64,000 bases of DNA. It comes from Corbicula japonica. Lineage: Eukaryota > Mollusca > Bivalvia > Venerida > Cyrenidae. This document shows, one piece after another, positions 34,403-45,900 of this stretch. The translations under genes and the position numbers were made by a program. The stretch is taken from positions 744,001 to 808,000 of the forward strand of contig JAZAYU010000054.1 in the NCBI GenBank assembly GCA_038501625.1, in the 5' to 3' direction. Numbering within the stretch: the stretch's first letter is position 1; each line of letters opens with the position of its first letter. The notes under the pieces were generated by a model. That model ran no database searches. It worked only from the letters and a program-made list of their open reading frames with translations, and was not told where the DNA came from.

Positions 34403-34703
34403 ATATTAACAATTCCAGCGCTCGGTAAATGTCCTTTAATATTTTAAATAATTGGACTTCTATTTGTATTACACCGTTTTCATTTTTTGACAAATCTTTG
34501 AAAAGTGACAAATACGTTTTGATGACCTTGTAAAAACTAATTTCAGCCGAATATGTCACATTATATGTTTCATATTCGTCTGAATGTTGTGACGTATTCG
34601 ACCGAATATATCACACGTGTTACGAAATTCGACCGATATATATCAAACATGTGACAAATACGTTTTGTGACTGTGACATATACGTTTTGTGACATATTTG
34701 GTC

Positions 34704-34935
34704 TAACACAGCTTAATTAACTAAGATTTGAGACCTATCTCCAAGCATCATAAAACTAATTCTGCAGACCAGTCTCAAATCTCAAGCATCTGATTGGCTG
34801 ACAATCATTTTTATGATGGGCAATTATTGACATCAATGGAAAAAAGTTCTTCTTAACTGAGAATACTCTCAATATCAGCCAATCAGATGCTTGACCTTTG
34901 AAAGTGGTCTCCAGTTTTAGTTTCATGATCGTACG
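34704..34935. mobile_element. Palindromic MITE, copy in arm 1
   Basis: Inner arms CAAGCATCTGATTGGCTGA (34,783-34,801) and its exact complement (34,875-34,893), with outer GAGAC-containing arms. Another copy is in arm 2 (61,510-61,770) and a fragment is at 38,390-38,440. Confidence 0.65.
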
Positions 34936-34989
34936 CAATAGTCGATGTCCCCATTCTATGTTTTATGTGTTAGTGCTTATCAAAGATAA

Positions 34990-35240
34990 CATTTGAACAC
35001 ACAAGCACAAATTCACCTCTGAACACTCAAGCACAAGTTAACATATGAAGATAAGCACAAGTTGAAAATGTGAACAGACAAGCACAAGTTGACATGCGGA
35101 CACAAGCACAAGGGGACATATGACCATAAAAGCACAAGTTGAAATTTAAATACACAAGCACAAATACACATTTGGACACACAAGCACAAGTTAACATATG
35201 AACAATATTGACAAGTTGACAAATGAACACACACGTACTA
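34990..35240 (+). repeat. Tandem repeat, ~25-bp units
   Basis: About nine units of the type ACATATGAACACACAAGCAC, ending AAGTTG or AAATT. It begins exactly where the inverted duplication stops matching well. Confidence 0.8.
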
Positions 35241-36744
35241 GTTGTCTTGCATTTAAAGACGAATGAACACTGCAAAAACTTTTTCCTAGTTACATTGCTA
35301 CGAAAAATATATCAAAAGTACAATATTTGCGTAAAAATGTTGTCAAAACATAATACTAATAATGAAATAGGGTGTTTACACACCCGTCACTCGGCAGATC
35401 CAGGATCGGACGGCAGATTCGGGAGCAGACACGTTAAGTGTTTGGATATTTGACAATGGTGTAAGTAATTTTCATTTTCGCTAGTTTTGAATAACACTTG
35501 GAAATAAATATCGGATGACTTTTAAAGCAAAATGAATTGTGCTTCTATCCGTTGATTCATGGAGTGGAAGAATGGATAATAAGCATTTGATCGCGATCAA
35601 ATACAGAAGGTTGTTTTGAAATTCTGAAGTTCTGCATTTTATAGCAAAATGCGTTGTGTATTAAATAATCTATATTAATCTGTAAGCATTGGAGAATTAA
35701 ATCCTTTCTCTGGCAACATGTGAAATATTAGCACAGACAGACTTCTGATAAATTCTCTAGAGTTTATATCGTTCAGTATTCTAGGACTTCCATTAAACAA
35801 TTGGTAACATTCCAAAGTGGATATTCCAAACTGGAAAAAAGATAATTCGATCTATGTAACAATAAGTTAAGTGAAATTTTTTGGAAACATTGATCTGTTT
35901 ATAAATAAAGAAGGCTATACAATAATTACCTGTACGCAAATAAGTGACGATATACCGGGGGTTATGTCGTTTACGCCATTTTATGTACTATGTACTAATT
36001 GAAAAAAATGAAACTTACAAGTAGTAATTTATGTTTCACTGCTTAACATGTCCACAGAGTCGTAAATTCTCAGTGTGATCACTGATTTTGAAATATGCTG
36101 GACCGAGTTAATAAAATATGTAACAACATTTAATTTCTCGTTGAATTTCATTGAGTCGAAATTAAGGAGCTATGTTTAAAACCCATTTATTGTTGAGCAA
36201 TAAGATATCTATCATCAGAGTAATGGAACGGAATTACACAGTCATGGGTTAAGATGAGAGAAAAATAGTTACAATTGTAGAATAGCTCTTCGTACATATC
36301 AAATAAACTTGAAGTCTGATGTCATATTAATCTTTAAGGGGTGTAAAATGCTAGGATGATTTTCAGCAAATGATTCATATTAAGAATGTTTCCAGTTGTT
36401 TGTATACACGATTGTATACGTGTTTTCTTATATTAAAAGAAATTAAGCAATACAGTGTTCAAGCTCAAATCTTTGCGTATGTATGCATAAATAAAATGGA
36501 ATATTATAACAGAGTGTTGTCGTATTTTTCGAGCTGGATTTGTAAACGATATATCGCCTGATGTGGTTTTCAAACACAGCGAGAAATAATACGAACCTTC
36601 AGACTGCCTAATGGTCCGTTTATAATATACCCTTTGTTTGAATACATCAAAAAATAAAACTTACACAACAAACATGACAAAGTTGTTTACACAATAGTAT
36701 AATTGAATAGTAGTTAGTAAATTTATAATTGTTGTATAAAATTT
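35241..36744. other. Intergenic, no gene seen
   Basis: AT-rich; no motif recognised. Missing downstream exons of the Cys-loop receptor (minus strand) were searched for here without success. Confidence 0.35.
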
Positions 36745-36850
36745 ATGAGTGGCGTAAGAATATCGTAACGGATGTAGAACAGCGACGGAAATTTTCTATT
36801 TTGGAGTTCGGTATGTTCCGGAAGATGACGATTCGAATACACAACGTAGT
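36745..36850 (+). repeat. Dispersed repeat, copy 2 of 2
   Basis: Counterpart of 1,376-1,490 in opposite orientation; GCGTAAGAATATCGTAACGG is the best-kept block. Confidence 0.5.
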
Positions 36851-37320
36851 GTGACGTCGCATAGAACACGAGAAAGTGCATAAACGGACTCGGAAAACGA
36901 TAGCGAAGGAATATGGATTGATTTTTCTTGGATACCCCTGTAGTAAATTTCGGTCCTACAAACCCTTGTAGAATGAGCTACCTAACTGACGTCACGTCTT
37001 CAAGCTATCTGACATAATATATTCAAGTTAGTGACGTCATTAATAAAATAAGGTGTGCGTTAACTTCAATATTTCAGCGTAAGGAAACAAAATTTAGTTT
37101 GTATTCATATACACAAATGTTATAATTTATAAAGATGTCTCATACAAGAAAAAGTATTTTGTATGACGATTCGGAAGATAGAAAAAAATGTCAACTTGGG
37201 TGAACAGTTTTTGCGGGTCCTCGGCAGAGTCTCGTTCCCGCAACCGCAAAAACAATTCACCATCGGTGACAATATTTTCCATCTTCACCCCACACTCATG
37301 CAAGATGAAGAGAATCTATA

Positions 37321-37448
37321 ATTGGTATTCGGCGAAGATCAATTCAACCCAACCCATGGTAATGCTTAACAGACGAAAACGAGGCTGTGCCGAGTTTCCG
37401 TCTGAAAAAGCATTGGCCGATGGTTTCCGATCTTCGCCGAATACCAAT
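37321..37448. other. 20-bp perfect inverted repeat with 88-bp loop
   Basis: ATTGGTATTCGGCGAAGATC (37,321-37,340) and its exact complement (37,429-37,448). A smaller imperfect pair with TTTTTGCGG and CCGCAAAAA flanks it on the left (about 37,208-37,253). No ORF is convincing. It could be a foldback element or an expressed hairpin. Confidence 0.6.
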
Positions 37449-39149
37449 GATTGATTATTTTTCTTACTTACTTCATCAAGATTTAAACAAAAAAAACTTA
37501 TGAAAGGAAAGGAATCGTTGTTTCATAGCACCAGGTTCATCCGTTGATAACGGATCTGTGATTTTTAAGGTTATCCGTGAATCTGGCATATTTAATGATT
37601 CAAATGGATTGAATTGTAGATACCAGTTGAAATATCCCGATTTAATTTACAGACTCATACCACGATAAAAACTTCTAGGTTCCAGCATTTAGAACTAAGC
37701 AACCTCCTACTGTATCCTACCAAGTTTTAAACAAAGTCCTGATAAAACAAAATTAACAGCTTGCTTTGTTTGAAAAAGGAACATTCATTTAATTACGTCA
37801 AATGGTAAACTTAAATGACGTAGTAATAACAATCATGACGTAGTCTTTAACAATAATGAAATAGCTCTTTCAATATGGTGCGCAAAAAAGAACGCGCAAA
37901 TCACTGGCGCTTGACCAGCCGCCCCACGCCTTGCCAACCCTTACTAATACGCCCTTTTTTTGTAAAAATGGTGTCAAGTCACTCATATTATTCCATTCTA
38001 TTAAATTATGCGAAAATACACCGTCAAAATCGAATTCTAAAAAAAAATATATTTCTATGTATATAATTGAATAATGGTCAGGAGAGGCTCCTGACCCTAG
38101 CCCCGTTCGAGAGGCTGTTTCTCCTACAATACTGTGGGTCCAGCCTGACAGCTGTTTGGTTCAACGCAAGAGGGTATGATGTAACAGTAAATGTCAAAAA
38201 GTCTCACGAAAAGCTCGAAATACGTGTAATATTCAACAATAAACGGCCTCCGAAATGCAGGTTATTTTTTCATAGATTCTTCACCCCGTGCGACTTCCGG
38301 AAATCCCCGACGCTTTTGGTCGGAGCGTTCTGATTGGTAGAACTATTGACGTAGTCCGGGAAATACCTTGCACACAAATCGTTCGACCAGTCGCCATTTC
38401 AGCCAATCAGATGCTTGAGATTTGAGACTGGTTTCCAAACTCATCTTTTTAACCTTGGAGCCTGTACTTTGTTAAAATAATTCATAGGTATGTAATAAAA
38501 TATGGTACTATGTTGTCTATAAGTAAGAGTCATATAATTATTTATTTGAAAGTGTTGTTTTCAATAATAAATTTGAAATGAAAGAAAAACAATTTATCTT
38601 CCTATTTTTCGCAAAATTCATCAGACCAATCGCATACTTTCAAAAGACCCATCTTACATGCGTGTATATGCCAATCAGGTCACATATTGAATCGGGAATT
38701 CTTTTTATAGAAATATAACGAAAATATAAAGAAAAATTCACAATATTAATTTCGTGTTGGAAGAGTTAAATTATTCTAGTAAAAATAATTCGGATTGCTC
38801 AGTTAGCATTGCTTTTAGCTTTAGCTTAGTTTGTGTGCTAGTCTCTGTGATGTTAGATGAATGAAGTTTAAGTATGTTTTGTTTAGATTGCATGACATCT
38901 TACCACAATTTTGCAAATAAATCTTATAGAGTTTTTATTATAGATAATGCTAATGATAAAAATGTGATATGTACTATGCTTTCCTAATATATATATAAAG
39001 AATATTATTTACTGTACATTCTTAACTACTTGCTTTTATATCCAACTCTTAATAACCTCACTTATATGATTTATTTATGTAATATTTGTCTTAAATGCTG
39101 CTATTTATATACGCTCTTTACTGTTATTAATGCTAGTCGGTTTTAACAG
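37449..39149. other. Intergenic, repeat debris only
   Basis: Contains a fragment of the palindromic MITE at 38,390-38,440 (AGCCAATCAGATGCTTGAGA) and short ORFs without motifs. Confidence 0.4.
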
Positions 39150-39217
39150 CTCTATAGAGCTTGTGTTACTTGTTATGAAACCCGACTATATAAATAAAAT
39201 TTACTTGACTTGACTTG
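39150..39217 (+). mobile_element. 3' tail of a LINE
   Basis: ATAAATAAAATTTACTTGACTTGACTTG is a typical LINE end: an AATAAA-like signal followed by a short tandem ACTTG tail. The AT-rich stretch to its left (from about 38,800) may be its 3' UTR. No coding part is left. Confidence 0.5.
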
Positions 39218-39924
39218 CTTAAGAGTCCAATGCATTCAGGATTCCTTGCATGTTCATCGATAAAAAAGAAAATTATCCAAATCTCAATAACGGCAAAATG
39301 CCGTTCAACTAAACTTTGCACAAATGAATGTTACTAATATACGTATGTTGTTTTTTTTTGCTTATGGCAAAACACGTTACAACAGTAAAGAAAACATATT
39401 TTAAAATTCCCTTAACTTTTATTTACATAAATTCACAAAAACTAAACAACACAAAACATCATTTTAAATCTTGTGTCCCCGCGATAAACGTAATTAAAGT
39501 TTATGATAAATTAGTAAAAAGTGTTTGACCTTCAATTTCCTGGTCGCTTCCTGGTCGCGTAAACGAGTGACATATCATGATTTTTCTTTTGGTAGATTTA
39601 TAAAGTATACAGCATTTTCTTGTCGGTATCATTATACTCATGTGGGAATTTAAAATAATGTTTTGCATTGCTTACTTTTTCTGAATTTATGTCAATAGAA
39701 TTTTAGTGCATTTTTGTTCAAGCTTTTTTTTTCCTTACTCATCTAACATGTCTTACCATATTAAAAATAATAATACATAAGTAACATTAATTCATTTGTG
39801 CAAAGTACCAATGAACAATATTTTGCTGAATGTTTTATTGAGATTTTGATAATTTCTTTTTTATCGATGAACGTACATGGGAGGAGTGTAGTGGGCCCTT
39901 AACATTACATTAATAAGATAATAC

Positions 39925-42900
39925 CGTTTCAGCAGTGAAGCTCCATGATCCAATCTTCAGTTCACAAATATGACTGTCTAAAGGAAAATAAAAAACATCC
40001 ACGGAACAGGTTGACTGGAATACCTTGAAGAAGAAAATATGACTACGTGATTTATTGCAAGACAAGAGTTAATTTACTTTCATTAACATATATATTTTAT
40101 TATTATAATACTATGTCATTTAATCAGTTTTTGAAATATCAAACACGTTTCTTTGCTATACATGCACATCTATGACGTACCCATTGCTTATGAAGTTATT
40201 GTATTTACCTGTTTTAATTTGTCTGACTGCTTAAGGCATATATTTTTGTATTTACCTATGCTGATTAATGTAAGATTATATCTAAAATCGCATTCACATT
40301 TTCAAGTTGACATGTACAGTCAATGTATATCATTTATTTGCAATCTGATGTTAATGTTTTCCAACAGCGTTAGTTTCTTGCCTGATATGGGTACCATAAG
40401 ATCATTCCATGACTGTACAGCCTTACAAATTGCTTGTCGTCGTCCAATGTTTTGTAATCAAGAACAGAGTTCAGCAAGGCAATTTGAGGATTCCAAACAT
40501 CAACCTTCCAAAGAGAAAAAATATCTTCTAAATTCCACTGGCACAAAACGAAATTTAATAACCGATGTTTCAATGTTTCATTTATGTTTTAAAGTTGGTA
40601 ATTTTATATACCATGCTCTCTCTTCCTCTCTTCTGTGTGAGGAGGCTGCGTCTTCCGAATGGGGCGATTCCTGATTTTCGTTTTTACTTGTTCATCTTTG
40701 TTTTTATCGATGAAATTGTGTTTATTCGTTTATATTTAGCATTTGAAAATTGAATGGAAAGTTTCAGTTTTGTAGAATTAGTTCTTATGTTCACTACAAC
40801 AACGAAAGCAATACGAGTCACACTATATACACTTTGTTTAAAAACAATTTTTTCTATTGTTGGAAAAAATATTTATCAAATTCGCACACCTTTAAAATAA
40901 CCCTTAAAAAGTGATTAATATTGGTACTAATGCTGAAATTCGTTTATCTTACAAATAAATTCTATCTCTATAATCTCTTTGATTGTATAAATTATATGTG
41001 CCAAAGCTGAGATGTTTTCTTTGCATATTTGAATCTCAACCATTTTCAAACATTTGAAAAGTTATATCAAACAACTAATTATCTTCATATTATTGCGATT
41101 AAACGTTCGACTCCAGAGTTGTTCATTCAGCTTGCAGAGGATTGCAGAAAATTCTATTACCACTAAAATATCAAAGATAAGTCAAAATACATCAAGATAA
41201 GCCACTTCGCTTTTAGTGTCTTTAATGATTAATGAACAGATAATGGATAAATAAAACACTAGAGTAATCAAATGAAAAGGATGTATTAAGTGCTGTGCTC
41301 ACCCCTAACGGCCATATTGCGCAGCCAACCGGAGGCAATAAATTTTTATGCAAATGAATATTCTGAGGAAGTTCTGTAATCATCTCAAGATAAAGATCTA
41401 GGTTGCATTAGTATATTATGAGTTCGTTTATTCATATAGAATGAATTTTTTCTAGCTCTGACAGTCATAATATATAGGCAAGCAGTTGTTTCAATTTCCA
41501 TCAATACAATCAACATGAGCAGGTTTGTTGACGAAAAGATGCAAACATGCAGTTTATATAATGAACAGCTGTCTGTATCTTTATGGATTCGTAGAAGAGC
41601 CACCGCTGGTATATGTTCAACGTTATATGTTCTATTTAGTAGTAAATCAGAACCACTTTAAAACTATACTGAGCATTTACAGAGTCATTTTTTCTTAGAC
41701 TTACACTTGGTGATTCCAAAAAGCATATCGGGAAATACCACACCACTAAATACAGCGTCCTTGTACAACAAAACAGTAGGGGGAAAGAGTGATCAATTTC
41801 AATCAGTAAGAGGTAAACGCAAATAATTAAATGAAAAGATAGCAAGTACTGTTACAGTAAAGCGAAAATAGGTTTTAGGGTAAAATCCTGTTGATGTATG
41901 AGTATCTTTACCTGGGGCAAGAAGAAGTAATCCACCGCAGATTCCGTCTCGATCCAGGTTAGATTAGCAAGTTCCGTCTCATTCCAGGTTAGATAAGCGT
42001 CCCTCAAAGCAATATTTAAGTATCCTGTACACTTGAAAACCTCTGAAACTTCGGATAATTCCTCTGACATCAAGTTAAAGGACGCGTGTACTACTGAAAT
42101 ATAAAGTCGAGGAAAGGTAAAACTTCAACATAACGATTAAGATGCGCCATACTGAGTGTACTTTGACTTGTTAAATGACATACGTCTTCAAATAACACAA
42201 TAAATAAATGCTTATAATTATACTTACAAAAACCAGTGCAGTGAAGTTAAAATGCAGCTGCATGTATTGTCAATTGAACATTAAAATAAGATACAGATCA
42301 TCTATCAATATGAGAATGGACAAATTAACTCATACTAGTAAACAATGTGTAAAATATAGAATAAGTATTGTTTACATTAATGGATTATTGTCAATCAATG
42401 GATAAAACTGTGATTTTCAAACGGTTAAAATTCTTATTAATTAAGGGAACTTGACTTTATAGTAATGTTTCATAATTTCCTCTTAATTCAGCGTAACTAA
42501 GACGTACAAAAAGAAATTAATCTTCAAAAAAGTGAAATATGCATTTAAGAAATAGCCACACTCAGAAAACACAGCCTCCCCACGCAGCGAAAAAGAAGAG
42601 AGGGAAAGAGAGCATGTTTTACAATATAAATTTCAAAAGAGACACCAAAAACAATAAACATTTAACGAAAAAGAGAGCCCTTGGGGTTACCGCATTGAAA
42701 CCGTCAGTGGCAATTAGCCACTACGGGTTTGAACCATGTTTATAGGGTGCACCAACCTCACACTTGTCCAAACAGGTTCTCAAATCAACAAACAAGTACA
42801 AGTTGTCTTGGTGAAATAACTGAAACCCACTCATCTGCTTAACAATGTTGCGTGGAAAAGCACACATACATATAAAACATAAGAAGCTAATAGCATTGCT

Positions 42901-45900
42901 AAACCAAAGAGGCGAGTACTTAATGATCATAACGAGAGCAGAGCCCATGGAGCAAGAACACGATGACATGCAAAAAAGAAACAAATCGAGCTTCTAGGAC
43001 CTTTTTAAATGATTTCCCCATAAACCTTCATAAACTCTCAAACCCCTGCCACCGTTGTGCAACCAAAGAGGTAAGCTAGCTTAATGATCAACTGTAGATG
43101 GGTTAATCACCAGGCCTGCAGAACGATGTAGAATATTTTGTTGGTATCCTTTCTTTTTGAATTTCAAGATGGTTTTTACGAATTACCGGGAGAAATTAAC
43201 ATTGCATTTTATTTTCTAAAGTTTATTTATAAAATCTCCATAAAAAAACTGGCCGTGAAATACCTAATGCAATAGTGATTTTAAACTGCACCTGTATTTT
43301 TAAATTAAATCAGTGTATCGGCCATAAATCTTGCAAAAGGATTTCCTTACTAGTATATGATACCGATAACCTTGTTTTAAAAGTTGTTCTGTTATGCAAA
43401 GATTACGTTCATTGAAATCATTAACATCGTTGCAAGCTCTTGAAAAGCAAACAAGCTGTGAGATATAAACCCCGTAAGGTGTTGCACGAGGAACATCGCC
43501 GTCTAAAAACGGAAAATTTACTATTATTAAAATTATAATCGTCTCTTTTATCGTATACTTTAGTAGTGACGTATCCATTTTCAAAAGAAAGATTCAGCAA
43601 ATCATCAACTTACCTCGAGGTGTTGTAAAAGGCTGTCATAAGATCAAGTTTTTTGTGCAACATAAACAAACAACACTTGGTATTCAAAGTATGTTGATAG
43701 AAATCATTTGCAATCTTTTTTAAATCATATCCTGCAATTAACAAATAATTTTGATAACCAACACTCAATGTTTGGATAAATTGAAAAAATATCAAATGTC
43801 TAGCGATAAAAAGTTATTTGAAGAGTGATCACTTTCTCCTTGTAACGTTTTGGACAAATATTCTTTGAATGTTTTACAATAGCTTTTATTGTTAATTTTC
43901 GTTGCATTTCCTCGCCTGCAATAGATGAGAGTTAAACATTAAAAGTGTTCGACCACAAGCTTTAAAAACGTAATGAAGACTCGGTTTGATGGAGCCCATT
44001 CAAGCATATTACAACTCGCGCCGCCTTGCAACTTAATACTTGGAACGAGAACACAGTTTTTAGCCCTTTGGTTACCCAAGGAAGTACTTACACAGTAAAA
44101 GAGTCCTTTTTTGAGGAGGGATACTGTTTGAAATTTGATCGAAGAATACTGATTAAATGGCATTTTTGTACAGAGAAGGTCTGAATCAGTAAGTAAATGT
44201 CAATTTTGTGTGAATTTTAATGGTAGATTGTTATAAATCAGCATTTCAACAGGGGTGATTTTGGCCTGTTTACTGCCGAAATTGTTTACCTGTCAAACCA
44301 GCCGAGACACTTTTGAAATTATTGCTCAATGAAGCCAGTCAATGTAACATTTCTAGAATATGTCGGATTGGATAGTATTATAAAGTTCAGGTGAGATTTT
44401 TTCAATCCGGAAAGTATGAAGGTGGACGGCGGCCAATGGAATCAACATAATAAAAAGTATTTGCTATAAACGAGAAAACGATTGAATGAAAATTACAGAG
44501 TAGAGTTTATACTGATAAGCTGAAAAAAAAAAGAAAAACAGTGACAAATGCATATTAGGAATTGCCACATCCAGAAGACACAGTCTCCCAAAACAGCCAA
44601 AAAAGCTGAGAGATAATAGTGCATGGTTTGCTATAAACGACAAAAAAAGAGGGCGGAACATTACAGAATAGAGTTTTGACAGTAAATATAAAAAAATAAT
44701 GAATAAGAGTGAAATATGCGTATCAGGAATAAACACACCCAGAAGGCACAACCAAAAGACAGAGGAGTTTATAGAGTGATCAATATCAAAATAGAAAATG
44801 GCAAGACATTAAAACCAGATTCTAGGTTGCACCAACCTCACACTTGCCCCAGCAGGTTCTATTACGAACAAACAAGTACAAGCTATAGAGTATATTTGTT
44901 TTTACCAGTGTAAGAGAGAAATGTATTTCACCGAGTAAGCTCCGGAATTCGTATTTATACATAATTCAGGAGTTCTCAATTGAAATATTTTTCTTTCTTT
45001 CACTCAGTCCTACAGGTTTCCCCAAGATTCTGAACATCTCTGCACAGCCATAAAATTGGGCTATACTTTTATCTAATAGCTGGAACAGATTGTAATTGAC
45101 AGCTAATGATTCTCCGCTGACCACTGTGAAATTTGATAGCCCTTTACCTTAATGTTACCACAGATGTTTTCTGCTAGTGAATACATGAAAACACAAAACT
45201 TCTGAAAGAGGTTCAGCAATGCAAAGGTGAGTCTGTTGTAGACTGGTTAATTTTACTTCAAGATCAGATGACCATCACTAGTTCTGCAGTTTGCATTGTT
45301 GCATCAGGTGATATTGATGCAGTTGTAATTTATTTATATGCAGTAAGTTCACACTGGCCCAGGAGACATGATGGTCATTTCAATAACTCAGTAAATGTTG
45401 TCTCACAAAAACCTCGATCAAGCAATGACATATTATATGATATAACAGCTATGTTGGAAACATTTAAATCATACTTTTCAGACAAATTTATAGGTACAAA
45501 AGTAGCATTCATGCCTTTTTTCCAAAGAGTTTTCAAATTTCTCATGACACAACATTAAATACAGTTCTGCAGACATAATACCTTAAGGGAAAACTTATTC
45601 GAATTTACAGACAATGGTGTGAAAGTAAATTCAGCGGCATTGTTTAAAAGGCTGTACTGTCCGAAAAAGTACCCAAACTCAAGGGGAAATCAGGACGACG
45701 TCAATTGGGAAAGCCGAAGATCTATCACAGAAATCTGGCTACAAGACAAACAATCCCAGGAAGTGGCTTCCTCCACAGTCTATAATTGAACGGCTAGCCG
45801 ATTTATTGCAGCTGCATATCAATATATCGAAACTGTCGGCATCCATAACAAACCTATACAATCATCACGTTTGAAGAAAACAGAGTTTGGAGAAGTTGAG

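Larger units (their letters stand above)
33356..34998 (+). repeat. Arm 1 of an inverted segmental duplication
   Basis: Matches the reverse complement of 61,431-62,275 along its length, for example GTAAGATAAACAGGTGTG, GACGGCATGTACACAAAG versus its counterpart, and CGTACGCAATAGTCGATG. The difference is an extra ~855 bp here (about 33,849-34,703) absent from the other arm. The arm contains the membrane-anchor exon, a ~62-bp tandem repeat (33,505-33,645) and a palindromic MITE (34,704-34,935). Confidence 0.8.

Noticed and set aside
34990..35240. Possible CRISPR-like array of ~25-bp repeats
   Set aside because: Units are adjacent with no unique spacers, and the window is eukaryotic; it is a plain tandem repeat.
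40153..40674. 173-codon plus-strand ORF
   Set aside because: Its middle is antisense to exon 3 of the Cys-loop receptor and its end is an R1 repeat fragment.
41705..41759. 55-bp candidate exon of the receptor on the minus strand
   Set aside because: Borders look possible, but exon 2 joined directly to 40,504-40,382 gives the conserved DVW-N-P-Q-IAL sequence in phase; the extra exon would break it.
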